Assembly: GCF_000741135.1 (NCBI RefSeq)
Contig: NZ_JGYU01000002.1
Location: 1 to 64,000 of the forward strand
Direction: 5' to 3'
DNA: 64,000 bases
Origin: Bifidobacterium choerinum
GTDB taxonomy: Bacteria; Actinomycetota; Actinomycetes; Actinomycetales; Bifidobacteriaceae
This document shows positions 20,947 to 30,531 of this stretch, in pieces; position 1 is the stretch's first letter; each line of letters begins with the position of its first letter. Below the pieces are notes generated by a model. That model was not told where the DNA came from. It was given only the letters and a program-made list of their open reading frames with translations, and made no database searches. The translations under genes were made by a program, and so were the position numbers.

Positions 20947-21423
20947 TCACGCACGCCGCGCCCGGAAGAAGTCGGCGAGCCGCTCCGCGCACATCTCCTC
21001 GCGCACGCCGCCGACGACCTCGGGCACATGGCCCACATGGGGGTCGCGCGGAATGTCCCATACCGAGCCGCAGGCACCGAGCTTCGCATCCCAGGCGCCG
21101 AAGACGATGCGGCCGATATGCGTCTGCAGGCACGCGCCCGCGCACATCGGGCACGGTTCGAGCGTGACGATCAATGTGCAGTCCGCCAGATTCCAGTCGT
21201 CGCGTTCGTCGGCCGCCTGACGCATCGCGAGGATCTCGGCATGGGCGAGCGGGTCGGCGTCCCGCTCGCGCATATTGCGGCCGATGCCGACGATTTCGCC
21301 GTTCGTGTCGACGATGATCGCGCCGACCGGCACATCGCCGTGCGCCGCCGCCTCGTCGGCGAGCGCGAGCGCATCCTCCATCCATCCGCGCATCGCCGCG
21401 CGGTCCATCGGCATCAGCGGCAT
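20947..21423 (-). CDS. tadA: tRNA-specific adenosine deaminase TadA
   Basis: The 158-residue cytidine-deaminase-fold protein has the zinc/catalytic motifs HAEILA and PCPMCAGAC, with the typical LEPCPMCAGA context of TadA. It deaminates A34 of tRNA-Arg(ACG) to inosine in the cytoplasm and is generally essential. The start at 21423 follows AAGGAG by 6 nt. An internal ATG 15 bases on is possible but less well placed. It is a single gene, transcribed towards the alpha-galactosidase promoter region. Confidence 0.93.
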   Translation of the reverse strand: MPLMPMDRAAMRGWMEDALALADEAAAHGDVPVGAIIVDTNGEIVGIGRNMRERDADPLAHAEILAMRQAADERDDWNLADCTLIVTLEPCPMCAGACLQTHIGRIVFGAWDAKLGACGSVWDIPRDPHVGHVPEVVGGVREEMCAERLADFFRARRA

Positions 21424-21612
21424 CAGCGGCTCCTTACGTCGTTCAGCCGCGCCTCATCCGGACGCGTCTCGTTGTCTCCAGCCATCATACGATGCGCCAC
21501 ATGCCGGTAACGCGCCGCTTGCTATGCTGAAAGCCCATCCCCTCATGCGCGACATACGGCTCAGCCGTGCGTGGGGCCCAACAATGAACGACGAGGACGA
21601 GGAGGACCGACT

Positions 21613-23685
21613 GTGGCGGTTTTCGAACTGATTCTGAGCATTGTCGCCGCCGTGCTGCTCTCCTCATTCCTGAGTCGTTTCATCCCGCGCATCTCGACGC
21701 CGCTCGTGCAGATCGCACTTGGCGTGCTCATGGCGCAGCTGCCCTTCGTGCCGGACACCAGACTCGACCCGGAACTGTTCATGGTGCTGTTCATCGCGCC
21801 GCTGCTCTATCTCGAGGCGCATGAGATCAACAAAAGCCAGCTGCTCAAATCATTGAAGCTGTCATTGTCGCTCGCCGTCGGCCTGGCGATCGCGATCATG
21901 GTCGTCGTCGGATTCACCGTGCATGCGATCTGGCCGATGTTCACGCTCGCCGCGGCGCTCGCGCTCGGCGCCGCGCTCGGCCCGACCGACGCCGTCGCCG
22001 TCAGCTCGTTGAGCCATGAGGCCTCGTTGTCGCAACGTCAGGTCGGCGTCCTCAAAGGCGAATCGCTGTTCAACGACGCCTCCGGCATCGTCGGCTTCCA
22101 GTTTGCGATCACGGCGGCCGTCACCGGCCAGTTCCGCGTGACCGAGGCGGTCGGCGAGGTCGTCGTCTCCTTCTTCGGCGGCGCGTTGTTCGGCCTCGTC
22201 GTCGGGCTGCTCGCCAACTGGCTGTTCGAGACCTCGCGCCAGCTCGGCTGGGAGACGACGACGTCGCGCATCCTGCTCGAGCTGTTCCTGCCGTTCCTGC
22301 TGTATCTGGGCGCCGGGGCCGTGCACGTCTCCGGCATCCTCGCCGTCGTCGCCGCCGGGCTGATGATGCGCTTCGACCGCACCGGCATCGGCCCGAACGT
22401 CGCGCGCACGAATATCGTCGCGTCAAGCGTCTGGTCGGTGCTCTCGTTCTCGCTCAACGGCGCCGTGTTCATCCTGCTCGGTCTGCTGCTGCCCGGCGCG
22501 ATGCGCGCAAGCTGGGACAATCCGGCGATCAGCAACTGGACGCTGCTGACGATCATCCTGTGCGTCTCCGCCGTCATCGTCGGGCTGCGTTTCCTGTGGG
22601 TGTCCGCGATGCTGCGCCTCGCACACGCCGAGGATTCGCGCAAACGCCGCCATATGACGCCGGAGCGTTGGCGTTCGGCGGCCGTCATGACCTTCGGCGG
22701 CGCGAAAGGCACGATCACGCTGTCGCTGATGTTCACGATCCCGTACACGCTCGCGGACGGCGAATGGTTCCCGATGCGCGACGAGCTCATCTTCATCGCC
22801 GGCGGCGTCATCATCGTCACATTGCTGCTCGCAAACTTCATGCTGCCGATCATCGCGCCGAACAAGGCGGCGGACGATTCCCGCGAGATCACCGAGGCGT
22901 CGATCGAGGTGCTGCGCCGCACCGTCGAGGAGCTCGCCGAACTGACGACCGACGAGAACCGCGCGCCCGTCATGGCCGTCATCAACTCGTACACGCAACG
23001 CATCACGCGGCTGAAGAAACGGCTCGGCGAGACGAACGCGGACGCGCGCGCCGAGCTGCAGCTGGCCGCGCTCGACTGGGAGAAGGACTACGTCAAACGT
23101 CGGCTCGCCGAAACGCGCATCGACCCGACACTCGACACGCACGAGCGCGACATCCGCGTCGAGGCCTGCGAGCGCCTGCTCGACCAGATCATGACGACGC
23201 TGCGCCACACGCACACCGAACACGATTCGTCGCATGTGCTGTGGCAGATCAAGGGACGTGTGCATTCGCTGCAGCGGCACACCGTCATCGTCTCGCGGCG
23301 CGCGGCGAACAAGATCCGCCGCAGCACGCCGATGTTCAGCGAGGACGAGGTGTACGGCAGCATGCGCGACCTGCAGACCGACGCGATCGACCATGTCATC
23401 GACCGCCTGTACGAGGAGATGACGAGCACGACCTACGACACCGAAATCGTATCGGGGCTGCTGCTCGACTACCGCCGCGCCGAGGCATCGCTCAAATCGC
23501 GGCCGAACATGCGCAACTCGGCGTCGCTGTCGACGCTGATCGACGCCGTCAAGCGCGAAAGCTTCGGCATCGAGCTCGGCGTCATCCAGGACATGCTCGA
23601 GAACGGCGACATCACGCGCGCGCAGGCGAAGCAGCTGCGCAAGAACGTCTATGTGATGAGCGTCGCCGCCGACGCGAACTTCTGA
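21613..23685 (+). CDS. CPA1-type Na+/H+ antiporter
   Basis: The protein has about 690 residues. The N-terminal about 410 residues hold 12-13 predicted helices of a monovalent cation/proton antiporter. The LALGAALGPTDAVAVSSL segment and NDASGIVGFQ are the CPA1 substrate-site motifs (TDPV/ND), followed by GGAKGTITLSLMFTIP. The C-terminal about 280 residues are hydrophilic and helical, probably a cytoplasmic regulatory tail. It exchanges Na+ (or K+) for H+ in pH and salt homeostasis. I choose the GTG at 21613, preceded by GAGGAGG at an 8-nt spacing. An upstream GTG at 21571 stays open but lacks a site. Confidence 0.88.
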   Translation: MAVFELILSIVAAVLLSSFLSRFIPRISTPLVQIALGVLMAQLPFVPDTRLDPELFMVLFIAPLLYLEAHEINKSQLLKSLKLSLSLAVGLAIAIMVVVGFTVHAIWPMFTLAAALALGAALGPTDAVAVSSLSHEASLSQRQVGVLKGESLFNDASGIVGFQFAITAAVTGQFRVTEAVGEVVVSFFGGALFGLVVGLLANWLFETSRQLGWETTTSRILLELFLPFLLYLGAGAVHVSGILAVVAAGLMMRFDRTGIGPNVARTNIVASSVWSVLSFSLNGAVFILLGLLLPGAMRASWDNPAISNWTLLTIILCVSAVIVGLRFLWVSAMLRLAHAEDSRKRRHMTPERWRSAAVMTFGGAKGTITLSLMFTIPYTLADGEWFPMRDELIFIAGGVIIVTLLLANFMLPIIAPNKAADDSREITEASIEVLRRTVEELAELTTDENRAPVMAVINSYTQRITRLKKRLGETNADARAELQLAALDWEKDYVKRRLAETRIDPTLDTHERDIRVEACERLLDQIMTTLRHTHTEHDSSHVLWQIKGRVHSLQRHTVIVSRRAANKIRRSTPMFSEDEVYGSMRDLQTDAIDHVIDRLYEEMTSTTYDTEIVSGLLLDYRRAEASLKSRPNMRNSASLSTLIDAVKRESFGIELGVIQDMLENGDITRAQAKQLRKNVYVMSVAADANF

Positions 23686-23697
23686 GTTCGTCCTCAC

Positions 23698-23748
23698 ACA
23701 CACGGAGGGCGGCGCCGACCACGATGGTCGGCGCCGCCCTCCGTGTGT
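23698..23748. terminator. Bidirectional terminator, antiporter / coiled-coil protein
   Basis: A perfect 24-bp stem (23698-23721 with 23725-23748) with a 3-nt loop lies between two convergent genes. Confidence 0.75.
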
Positions 23749-23786
23749 TTCCGAGCCATCGGATGCCCGATGAGGGACGCCGGCGG

Positions 23787-25508
23787 CTACTGCAGCGCGC
23801 CGCCGGTCGCGTCGCCGGGCAACGTCTGCGTGCCGTCGCCACCGGTCGACGGGACAGCCGGGACGGTCGTCGTACCGGTCGTGTCGCCACCGGTCGTCGT
23901 ACCGGTCGTGTCGCCACCGGCGACGCCGCCGTTGACGGTGCCGTTGACCCCCGGCTGCTGCGCGCCGTTCGCCGCGTTCTGCTGTTCCTGCTGGCGCTGC
24001 GCCTCGGCGGCGGCCGCGTTCGCCGCCGTCAGCGCGTCCTCGGAGGCGCGCACCGTGTCACCGGCCGCGCGCAGCGCGTCGCGCGCCTTGTCGGCGGCCT
24101 CCTGCGTGAGGCCGGAATCGGCGACCGTCTTCCTCGCATCGTCGATTGCCGACTGCAGCGCCTCGCGCGTCGCCTCGTCGGCGACAAGGCCGGCCGATTC
24201 GTCGTACAGCGTCTGTGCCTCGTCGATCGCCGACTGCAGGTCCTTCCTGACGCCATCCGACTTCGTGCGCGCGTCCTTCGACGCGTTGAGTGCGGATGCG
24301 GCGTCCTTGAGCGACTTCGTCGCGTCCTCGATTTGCGTGGCCTGCGCGTCGAGTTTGCGCGCCGCCTGTTCGAGCGCGGGCTGCGCGAGCGACGCCGCGC
24401 ACATCTGGTCGACGCCCTGCGTGTCCTTCTGCAGCGCCGTCGCCTGCTGCAATGCATCGGCGAACTTCGTGACCGTCGACTCGTCGGCGACGGCGTCCTG
24501 CGACGTCGACGCGAGGGAGCCGTCCGCCTTCACCTCCTTGTCGAGCGTCGCCGACACCGTCTGGACGAGCTGCTGCGAGCGCCGGCAGGAGGCGAGCGCG
24601 GCGTCCTTCGCGTCGGCCGACTTGCCGCGCTGCCACATCACGATGCCGACGACGACGAGCGCGACGACGACGAGCGCGGCGACGACGGCGACGATGACCT
24701 TCGTGTTGCGGCTGCTGCCGCCGTCGCGGCCATGATGGCCGTTACCCGGTTCGTCCGGCACATCGCCGTCGCCGTCGTCCTCATCGGCGACCTCCTCGAG
24801 CGGTTCGAAGGAGGCCGGCGCGCCCTCGGTATTCGTCTCGATGACGGTGTTCGTGTAGGAAGACGCGGTCCGTCCGAGCACGTGCGTGCCTCCATCGGCG
24901 GCATCGTCCATGCCGGCGCGCGGATTGATCGGCGGCAACGTCGCCGTCGTCGCGCCGTCCTGCGCCATCTGCTGCGTGTGAGTGTTGACCGATGTGGACG
25001 TCGGCGCCGGCGGGAACAGTTCGGTCTGTTCGTCGTCGGCCGCAGCGGCGCTGCCTTCGGCGGCGCCCCACACCGGCACGTTGAAGTCGTCGGAGGCCGC
25101 ATCCGCGTTCAGCGGCGCCACGCCGGACGCCGGCATCGCCTGCGTCGGCGCCTCGGTGTTCGAGTTCGCAAACGTGAAGGTCGGCATCGCGCGCGTCCCG
25201 GCCGGCGCCGTAGTCGTCGGCACGGCCGGCTGCGGTGACGCGGAGGCGGTGTGCGCGGCCGAAGTCGCAGCCGGCGAAGTCGTCGCGGTCGGCATCGGCG
25301 AAGTCGGCGACTGCGCGGACGCGGCGGATGCGGCGTCTCGCGGATGCGGCGTCTCGCGCTTCGGCGTCGGCGCGTCGTCGAAGGACGGGAACCGCAGCGC
25401 GGCGCTGTCGATGCGTTCGTCGATCGGCTGCAGGCTGTGGTCGATGTCGCCAGCGGGGTCGCTCGGGAACTGCAGATCGGAATTGGAAGGATTGGGATTG
25501 TTCGCCAT
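23787..25508 (-). CDS. Single-pass membrane protein with coiled-coil domain, function unknown
   Basis: This 573-residue protein is not recognised as an enzyme. Residues 1-260 are low-complexity and disordered (Ala/Thr/Pro-rich, ending in an acidic EEVADEDDGDGDVPDEPG stretch). One helix follows at about 270-292 (VIVAVVAALVVVALVVVGIVMW). A helical coiled-coil-prone domain runs from about 300 to 500, with repeated ALQSAIDDA- and DLQSAIDEA-like segments. The C-terminus is a Gly/Thr-rich repeat tail (GGDTTGTTT twice). Such proteins are often labelled colicin-transporter-like in bifidobacteria, a label without functional proof. Topology suggests an intracellular N-terminus and an extracellular helical rod. 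Confidence 0.75.
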   Translation of the reverse strand: MANNPNPSNSDLQFPSDPAGDIDHSLQPIDERIDSAALRFPSFDDAPTPKRETPHPRDAASAASAQSPTSPMPTATTSPAATSAAHTASASPQPAVPTTTAPAGTRAMPTFTFANSNTEAPTQAMPASGVAPLNADAASDDFNVPVWGAAEGSAAAADDEQTELFPPAPTSTSVNTHTQQMAQDGATTATLPPINPRAGMDDAADGGTHVLGRTASSYTNTVIETNTEGAPASFEPLEEVADEDDGDGDVPDEPGNGHHGRDGGSSRNTKVIVAVVAALVVVALVVVGIVMWQRGKSADAKDAALASCRRSQQLVQTVSATLDKEVKADGSLASTSQDAVADESTVTKFADALQQATALQKDTQGVDQMCAASLAQPALEQAARKLDAQATQIEDATKSLKDAASALNASKDARTKSDGVRKDLQSAIDEAQTLYDESAGLVADEATREALQSAIDDARKTVADSGLTQEAADKARDALRAAGDTVRASEDALTAANAAAAEAQRQQEQQNAANGAQQPGVNGTVNGGVAGGDTTGTTTGGDTTGTTTVPAVPSTGGDGTQTLPGDATGGALQ

Positions 25509-25612
25509 TGGCCGTCAGCCTCTCTTCATCTCATGCGGACGCGCAGGCGGCGCGGGCGTGTCCGCAGCACATAACGGGAACGCCGCGACGGGCACGTTCG
25601 GGGCACCGACCA

Positions 25613-26194
25613 CTAGTCGGTGATCTGCGCGCGGTAGAAGTTCACATAGGAACGCGACGGCGTCGGGCCGCGCTGTCCCTGATAGTGGGAGCCAGCCACC
25701 GCCGAGCCGTAGGGATGCTCAGCCGGGGAGCTCAGCTGGAAGAAGCACATCTGCCCGATCTTCATGCCCGGCCACAGCTTCACCGGCAGCGTCGAGACGT
25801 TGGACAGCTCGAGCGTGATATGGCCTTCAAAGCCGGGGTCGATGAAGCCGGCCGTCGAATGCGTCAGGATGCCGAGACGGCCGAGCGAGCTCTTGCCTTC
25901 GAGCCGCGCGGCGAGCGTCGCGTCGAGCTTGACATACTCCCACGTCGAGCCGAGCGCGAACTCGCCCGGATGCAGGATCCACGGCTCGTCCGGTCTGACC
26001 TCGAACTGCTCGGTGAGCTCGCCCTGGTTCTCGGCCGGATCCACGTAGGTGTACGCATGGTTGTTGAACAGACGGAAGAAACGATCGAGACGCACGTCGA
26101 TCGATGCGGGCTGCACCATTTCAGGCGTCCACGGATCGAGCGAGATATGGCCCTCGGCCTGTGCGGCGAGGATATCGCGATCGGACAGCAGCAT
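25613..26194 (-). CDS. dcd: dCTP deaminase
   Basis: The 193-residue trimeric dUTPase-fold enzyme has the Dcd motifs [47 protein letters not shown] split over the active site, and the catalytic Glu in GHITLELSN. The C-terminal lid is [11 protein letters not shown]. It deaminates dCTP to dUTP in the thymidylate route. Actinobacterial members can be bifunctional and go on to dUMP, which I cannot decide here. AAGGAG lies about 10 nt before the ATG. It is a single gene about 105 bp upstream of the coiled-coil protein gene and could be co-transcribed with it. Confidence 0.95.
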   Translation of the reverse strand: MLLSDRDILAAQAEGHISLDPWTPEMVQPASIDVRLDRFFRLFNNHAYTYVDPAENQGELTEQFEVRPDEPWILHPGEFALGSTWEYVKLDATLAARLEGKSSLGRLGILTHSTAGFIDPGFEGHITLELSNVSTLPVKLWPGMKIGQMCFFQLSSPAEHPYGSAVAGSHYQGQRGPTPSRSYVNFYRAQITD

Positions 26195-26373
26195 CTTAGG
26201 GGCATCTCCTTCGTGACGGATCGGTTTCCATGCCGTGGCGCGCGCATCGGCATGCTCGATTCAGTGTAATTGCGCACGCCGACGCATCCGCGCTCCTCCC
26301 CCGCCTCGACGCCGGCGGCTGATTCCCGCGCGCAGACGCACGCCCGCGCATATGATGCGCGTATATTGGCGGT

Positions 26374-27126
26374 ATGACTGATGCATCCGAAGACCATGGC
26401 GCCCTCATCGGCCGCCCGTCGACGGTCGTTCCCGGCCGTTTCGGCGAACCGCTCACCGTCACCGCCGCGTGCACATCGCGCGACGGCGCCACCGCCGCCG
26501 GCGGCCGTCCGCTGTTCCTGTGCCTGCACGGCTGGGGCTCCAACGAGGACGACCTGGCCGACATGATGCGCTATGTGGCGCCGTACAACGATTACGTCTC
26601 GCTGCGCGCGCCGCTCGTGCTGCAGGAGGCCTCGTTCATGCAGCCGGGCGCGTACTCGTGGCTGCATGACGCGATCCCGGTCGGCGAGGACCTCGACCGC
26701 GACGCATTCGCGGCGGCCACGGCGATCGAAGACTGGGTGATGGCGAACGTCGCCGCCGAACGTGACGTCGTGCCGATCGGCTTCTCGCAGGGCGGCATGC
26801 TGGCGATCCAGCTGCTGCGTGTGCATCCGGAACGCTACCGTGCGGCGATCAGTCTGTCCGGATTCCTCGCGCCCGGCACGATCGACGCCGCCCATCCCGC
26901 CGATGAACGCCTGCTCGAACTCAACATCCCGACCTTCTACGGCTACGGCTCGGCGGACACCGTGCTGCCGAAGTACGACATCTACGAGACGCTCGCATGG
27001 CTCGAGGAGTACACGTGGCTCACCGCGCACGAATACCGCGGCCTCGACCATGCGGTGAGCCTGCCCGAATTCGTCGACCTGCGCCAGTGGCTGCTCGACC
27101 ACGACATCTCATCGGGCATCATCTGA
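26374..27126 (+). CDS. Alpha/beta-hydrolase, phospholipase/carboxylesterase family
   Basis: The 250-residue protein is an alpha/beta-hydrolase of the YpfH/carboxylesterase type. CLHGWGSNEDD forms the oxyanion-hole region, GFSQGGML is the nucleophile elbow (Ser), GYGSADTVLP supplies the Asp, and GLDHAV the His. There is no signal peptide, so it is cytosolic. Substrates are probably short acyl esters. TATATT (26362-26367) ends 6 nt before the ATG and no ribosome site is visible, so a leaderless transcript is likely. It is divergent from dcd and convergent with the P-type ATPase. Confidence 0.85.
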   Translation: MTDASEDHGALIGRPSTVVPGRFGEPLTVTAACTSRDGATAAGGRPLFLCLHGWGSNEDDLADMMRYVAPYNDYVSLRAPLVLQEASFMQPGAYSWLHDAIPVGEDLDRDAFAAATAIEDWVMANVAAERDVVPIGFSQGGMLAIQLLRVHPERYRAAISLSGFLAPGTIDAAHPADERLLELNIPTFYGYGSADTVLPKYDIYETLAWLEEYTWLTAHEYRGLDHAVSLPEFVDLRQWLLDHDISSGII

Positions 27127-27183
27127 GCGTCCGGCGCCCGCGCAACGCCCGCATGCATCGCGACGCCGCAATGCAAACAATGA

Positions 27184-27233
27184 GATGAGAGGGAGGGCGC
27201 CGACCTGATCAGGTCGGCGCCCTCCCTCTCATC
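27184..27233. terminator. Bidirectional terminator, esterase / P-type ATPase
   Basis: A 50-bp perfect palindrome (arms 27184-27206 and 27211-27233, GATC centre) lies between the two convergent genes. Confidence 0.75.
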
Positions 27234-27270
27234 GTTGCGCCGTCGCCATCAGGCGACGGTCAGCCGAGCG

Positions 27271-30261
27271 TCACTTCTTCGCGCGCATACGCAGGAAGAT
27301 CTTGCGGATCTCCGAGGCGAGCAGCACGAAGAACGCGAGACCGATGCATTCGAGCCATGCCATCGGCGGCAGCGGTGTCGTGCCGAAGGCCGTGTTGAGG
27401 AACGGCACGTAGATGACAAACAGCTGCAGCACGACGGACAGGCCGATCGCGCCCCACAGCCACTTGTTCGAGAACAGGCCGACGAAGGCGCTCTGCAGAT
27501 GCGAACGCGACGCGAGCGCGTTGAACAGCTGCGCGAACACGAGAATCGTGAAGCCCATCGTACGCGCCTCGACCATCTGCGCGTCGTGGCCCATCGCGCT
27601 CACCGAACGGTCGGTGAACAGGCCGCCGGACAGATGCATGTCCATGCCGATGAGCGTGACGGCCGCCATGATGATGCCGATGTAGACGATGTCGCCCCAC
27701 ATCGCGCCGTCGATGACGCGGTCGGTGAGCTTGCGCGGCTTGCGATCCATGACGTCCTCGGTCATCGGGTCGACGCCCATCGCGAGCGCCGGGGCCGCGT
27801 CGGTCAGCAGGTTGATCCACAGCAGCTGCGTCGCGAGCAGCGGCACGGTGACGCCGACCGAGGCCGGGTTCTTGATGCCGAGCCAGCCGGCGAACACGAC
27901 GCCGAAGAAGACGGTGAAGACCTCGCCGACGTTCGAGCTGAGCAGGTAGCGCAGGAACTTGCGGATGTTGTCGAAAATGCCGCGGCCTTCGCGCACGGCG
28001 GCGACGATCGTCGAGAAGTTGTCGTCGGCGAGGATCATCTTCGCCGACTGCTTCGTCACCTCGGTGCCGGTGATGCCCATCGCGACGCCGATGTCCGCGG
28101 CCTTGACGGCCGGGGCGTCGTTGACGCCGTCGCCGGTCATCGCGACGATGTTGCCCTGACGCTGCAGCGATTCGACGATCTTGAGCTTGTGCTCCGGCGC
28201 GACGCGCGCGTAGACGGAGACCTCGGAAGTCGCCTTGTCGAGCTGCGGCTCGTCCATCGCGTCGAGTTCGTCGCCGGTGAGCGCCTTGCCGTCCTTGGCG
28301 ATGATGCCGAGGTCGGAGGCGATGCGGGCGGCCGTGAGCGGATGGTCGCCGGTGATCATGACGGTGCGGATGCCGGCGCGGTGCGCTTCGGAGACGGCGT
28401 CGCGCACCTCGGTGCGCGGCGGGTCAATGATGCCGACCATGCCGTTCCAGATCAGGTGTGCCTCGATGACGTCGGCCTGTTCGGAGATATCGGGGATCTC
28501 GCCGGTCGAGTTCGTGCGGATGCCGGGGATCTGCGCGAGCGAATCGGTGTCGAGCGGGCGGTACGCCTCGCCGAGCGTGCGGTACGCCTCACGCGAGAGC
28601 CGTTCGACGGTCGCGAGGATGTCCTGGCGGTCGCCTTCGGTGAGCTTGCGCACGGCGCCGTTGACGTAGATGCGGTCGCAGTAGCTCAGCAGCACGTCCG
28701 GCGCGCCCTTCGCGAAGACGGTGAGCTTGCCGGCGTCGGTCGCGTTGCGCGCGATGACGGACATGCGCTTGCGCTCCGACGTGAACGGGATTTCGGCGAC
28801 GCGCTGGAAGTGCTCGTACTTCTTGTCCGCATGCGTCTTGCGCGCGGCCACGACGAGCGAAACCTCGGTCGGATCGCCGACGACCTCCCACGTGCCGGGC
28901 TTGTCGCCCTCACGCAGCTCGCCATCGTTCGCGAGCAGACCGGCGCCGAGCGTGGCGAGCACTTCGTTCGCGATGTCCTCGGGGACGGCGGCGCCGTCGA
29001 GCGAGACCATGTCGCCTTCGGGCGCGTAGCCGCTGCCGGTCAGTTCGACCTCGCCCGACGGCACGACGATGCGTTCGACGGTCATCTCATTGCGGGTGAG
29101 CGTACCGGTCTTGTCCGAGCAGATGACGGACGCGGAGCCGAGCGTCTCGACCGAATGCAGCTTCTTGACGATCGCGTGGTGCGCGGCCATGCGCTGCACG
29201 CCGAGCGCGAGCACGACGGTGAGGATCGCGGCGAGGCCCTCCGGCACGGCCGCGACGGCGAGCGAAACGGCGAGCAGCAGCGAGTCGATGACGTCATGGA
29301 CGCTGTGGAAGCCTTCGAGGATCGCGAGCGCGAGCAGCACGACGACGGCGATGATGCACACGGCGATGCCGAGGATCTTCGAAACGTGGTTCATCTCCTT
29401 CTGCAGCGGCGTCGCCTCGTCGTCGGTCGACTGCAGCAGGTCGGCGATCTTGCCGACCTGCGTGTTCATGCCGGTGCCGGTCACGATCGCGCGGCCGGTG
29501 CCCTGCGTGACGGATGTACCGTTGAAGACCATGTTCGCACGGTCTCCGAGCGCCTTCGCCGTTTCGAGCGTCGCCGGCCTCTTGCTCACCGGGACGGATT
29601 CGCCGGTCAGCGACGCCTCGGCGATGCGCAGGCTCGCGGCGGCGAGCAGACGTCCGTCGGCGGGCACCGTGTCGCCTTCGCCGAGCACGAGGATGTCGCC
29701 GGGGACGATGTCGGTCGTGTTGATGCGTTCGACGCGGCCGTCACGTAGCACGTTCGACGTCGGCGCCGTCATCTCGGACAACGCGTTGACGGCCTCCTCG
29801 GCCTTCGCCTCCTGCATGTAGCCGAGGATCGCGTTGACGATGAGGATCAGCACGATGACGATGGCGTCGAAGGGCAGCACCTCGCCGCCTTCGGCGCCCG
29901 GCGCCGCGTTGACCTTCTCGATGATCCAGGCGACGAGCGAGATCGCCGTCGCGGCGAGCAGCAGATAGACGAGCGGATCCTGGAACTGCTGCAGGAACTT
30001 CTTCCATTTCGGCACCGGCGGCGCGCTCGCCAGCTCGTTGGGGCCGAACTTCTCGAGCCTTCGCTTGGCTTCGGCGGCGCTCAGGCCGGTGCGCGGATCG
30101 ACGTCGAGCGCCGTGGCGACGCGGTCGGCGTCGACGAGCGACGGGTCGACGTCGTGCAGCAACGCCTCCTGAGCCTTCACCTCCCGGCTCTCCTGGGCGT
30201 CCTCGGGCTCCACATGGGACTCGTTGGACAGCGCGGATGGATCAATGATGCGATCATCCAT
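27271..30261 (-). CDS. P-type ATPase, Ca2+ (PMR1/SERCA-like) type
   Basis: The 996-residue P2-type pump has the N-terminal cation-ATPase domain, the actuator loop LTGESVPVSK, the phosphorylation site DKTGTLTRNEM, the nucleotide domain with KGAPDVLL, the hinge TGDGVNDAPA, and ten predicted helices. The PEGLAAILTVVLA segment in M4 and WINLLTDAAPALAMG in M6 fit Ca2+ pumps of the SPCA/PMR1 or bacterial LMCA type, with one Ca2+ site. It exports Ca2+ (possibly Mn2+) from the cell. GAGGAG precedes the ATG. The leader contains overlapping inverted repeats at 30341-30387. Confidence 0.92.
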   Translation of the reverse strand: MDDRIIDPSALSNESHVEPEDAQESREVKAQEALLHDVDPSLVDADRVATALDVDPRTGLSAAEAKRRLEKFGPNELASAPPVPKWKKFLQQFQDPLVYLLLAATAISLVAWIIEKVNAAPGAEGGEVLPFDAIVIVLILIVNAILGYMQEAKAEEAVNALSEMTAPTSNVLRDGRVERINTTDIVPGDILVLGEGDTVPADGRLLAAASLRIAEASLTGESVPVSKRPATLETAKALGDRANMVFNGTSVTQGTGRAIVTGTGMNTQVGKIADLLQSTDDEATPLQKEMNHVSKILGIAVCIIAVVVLLALAILEGFHSVHDVIDSLLLAVSLAVAAVPEGLAAILTVVLALGVQRMAAHHAIVKKLHSVETLGSASVICSDKTGTLTRNEMTVERIVVPSGEVELTGSGYAPEGDMVSLDGAAVPEDIANEVLATLGAGLLANDGELREGDKPGTWEVVGDPTEVSLVVAARKTHADKKYEHFQRVAEIPFTSERKRMSVIARNATDAGKLTVFAKGAPDVLLSYCDRIYVNGAVRKLTEGDRQDILATVERLSREAYRTLGEAYRPLDTDSLAQIPGIRTNSTGEIPDISEQADVIEAHLIWNGMVGIIDPPRTEVRDAVSEAHRAGIRTVMITGDHPLTAARIASDLGIIAKDGKALTGDELDAMDEPQLDKATSEVSVYARVAPEHKLKIVESLQRQGNIVAMTGDGVNDAPAVKAADIGVAMGITGTEVTKQSAKMILADDNFSTIVAAVREGRGIFDNIRKFLRYLLSSNVGEVFTVFFGVVFAGWLGIKNPASVGVTVPLLATQLLWINLLTDAAPALAMGVDPMTEDVMDRKPRKLTDRVIDGAMWGDIVYIGIIMAAVTLIGMDMHLSGGLFTDRSVSAMGHDAQMVEARTMGFTILVFAQLFNALASRSHLQSAFVGLFSNKWLWGAIGLSVVLQLFVIYVPFLNTAFGTTPLPPMAWLECIGLAFFVLLASEIRKIFLRMRAKK

Positions 30262-30340
30262 AGGTTGTTTCTCCTCGGTCAGCCGCGGAGTAGTCAGCCA
30301 GACGCGGCTCCCCGGCCCGATATGGGTGGACCGGGAAACG

Positions 30341-30387
30341 GGCGCCGGACTGCGCGGTTATTTCCGGCGCCACGTTGGCATGGCGCC
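30341..30387 (-). promoter_or_regulatory. Overlapping inverted repeats in the ATPase leader
   Basis: GGCGCCGGA (30341-30349) pairs with TCCGGCGCC (30363-30371). GGCGCCA (30366-30372), which overlaps that second arm, pairs with TGGCGCC (30381-30387). The two stems cannot form together, which resembles an attenuator or switch. No known riboswitch class was matched. Confidence 0.3.
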
Positions 30388-30531
30388 TCATACGTCTGCC
30401 ATTATTCCATAGCGCCGGTCAATATGCGGTCGTTCGCGCCGAACTGCGCACAATCTGCGAAAACGCGAGGCGGGGGCGCGACGGGTTCGCGCAGGGCGCG
30501 TTTGGCGCGGGGCGCTGCCATAATTGTGCCC

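Noticed and set aside
27235-29748. 837-codon open frame on the plus strand opposite the P-type ATPase
   Set aside because: It is a shadow frame of a high-GC3 gene. Its translation is Arg/Asp/His-rich without any domain, and the ATPase frame is certain.
30262-30531. yybP-ykoY-type Mn2+ riboswitch before the P-type ATPase
   Set aside because: The conserved loop sequences of that class are not present in the right order. Only inverted repeats can be supported.
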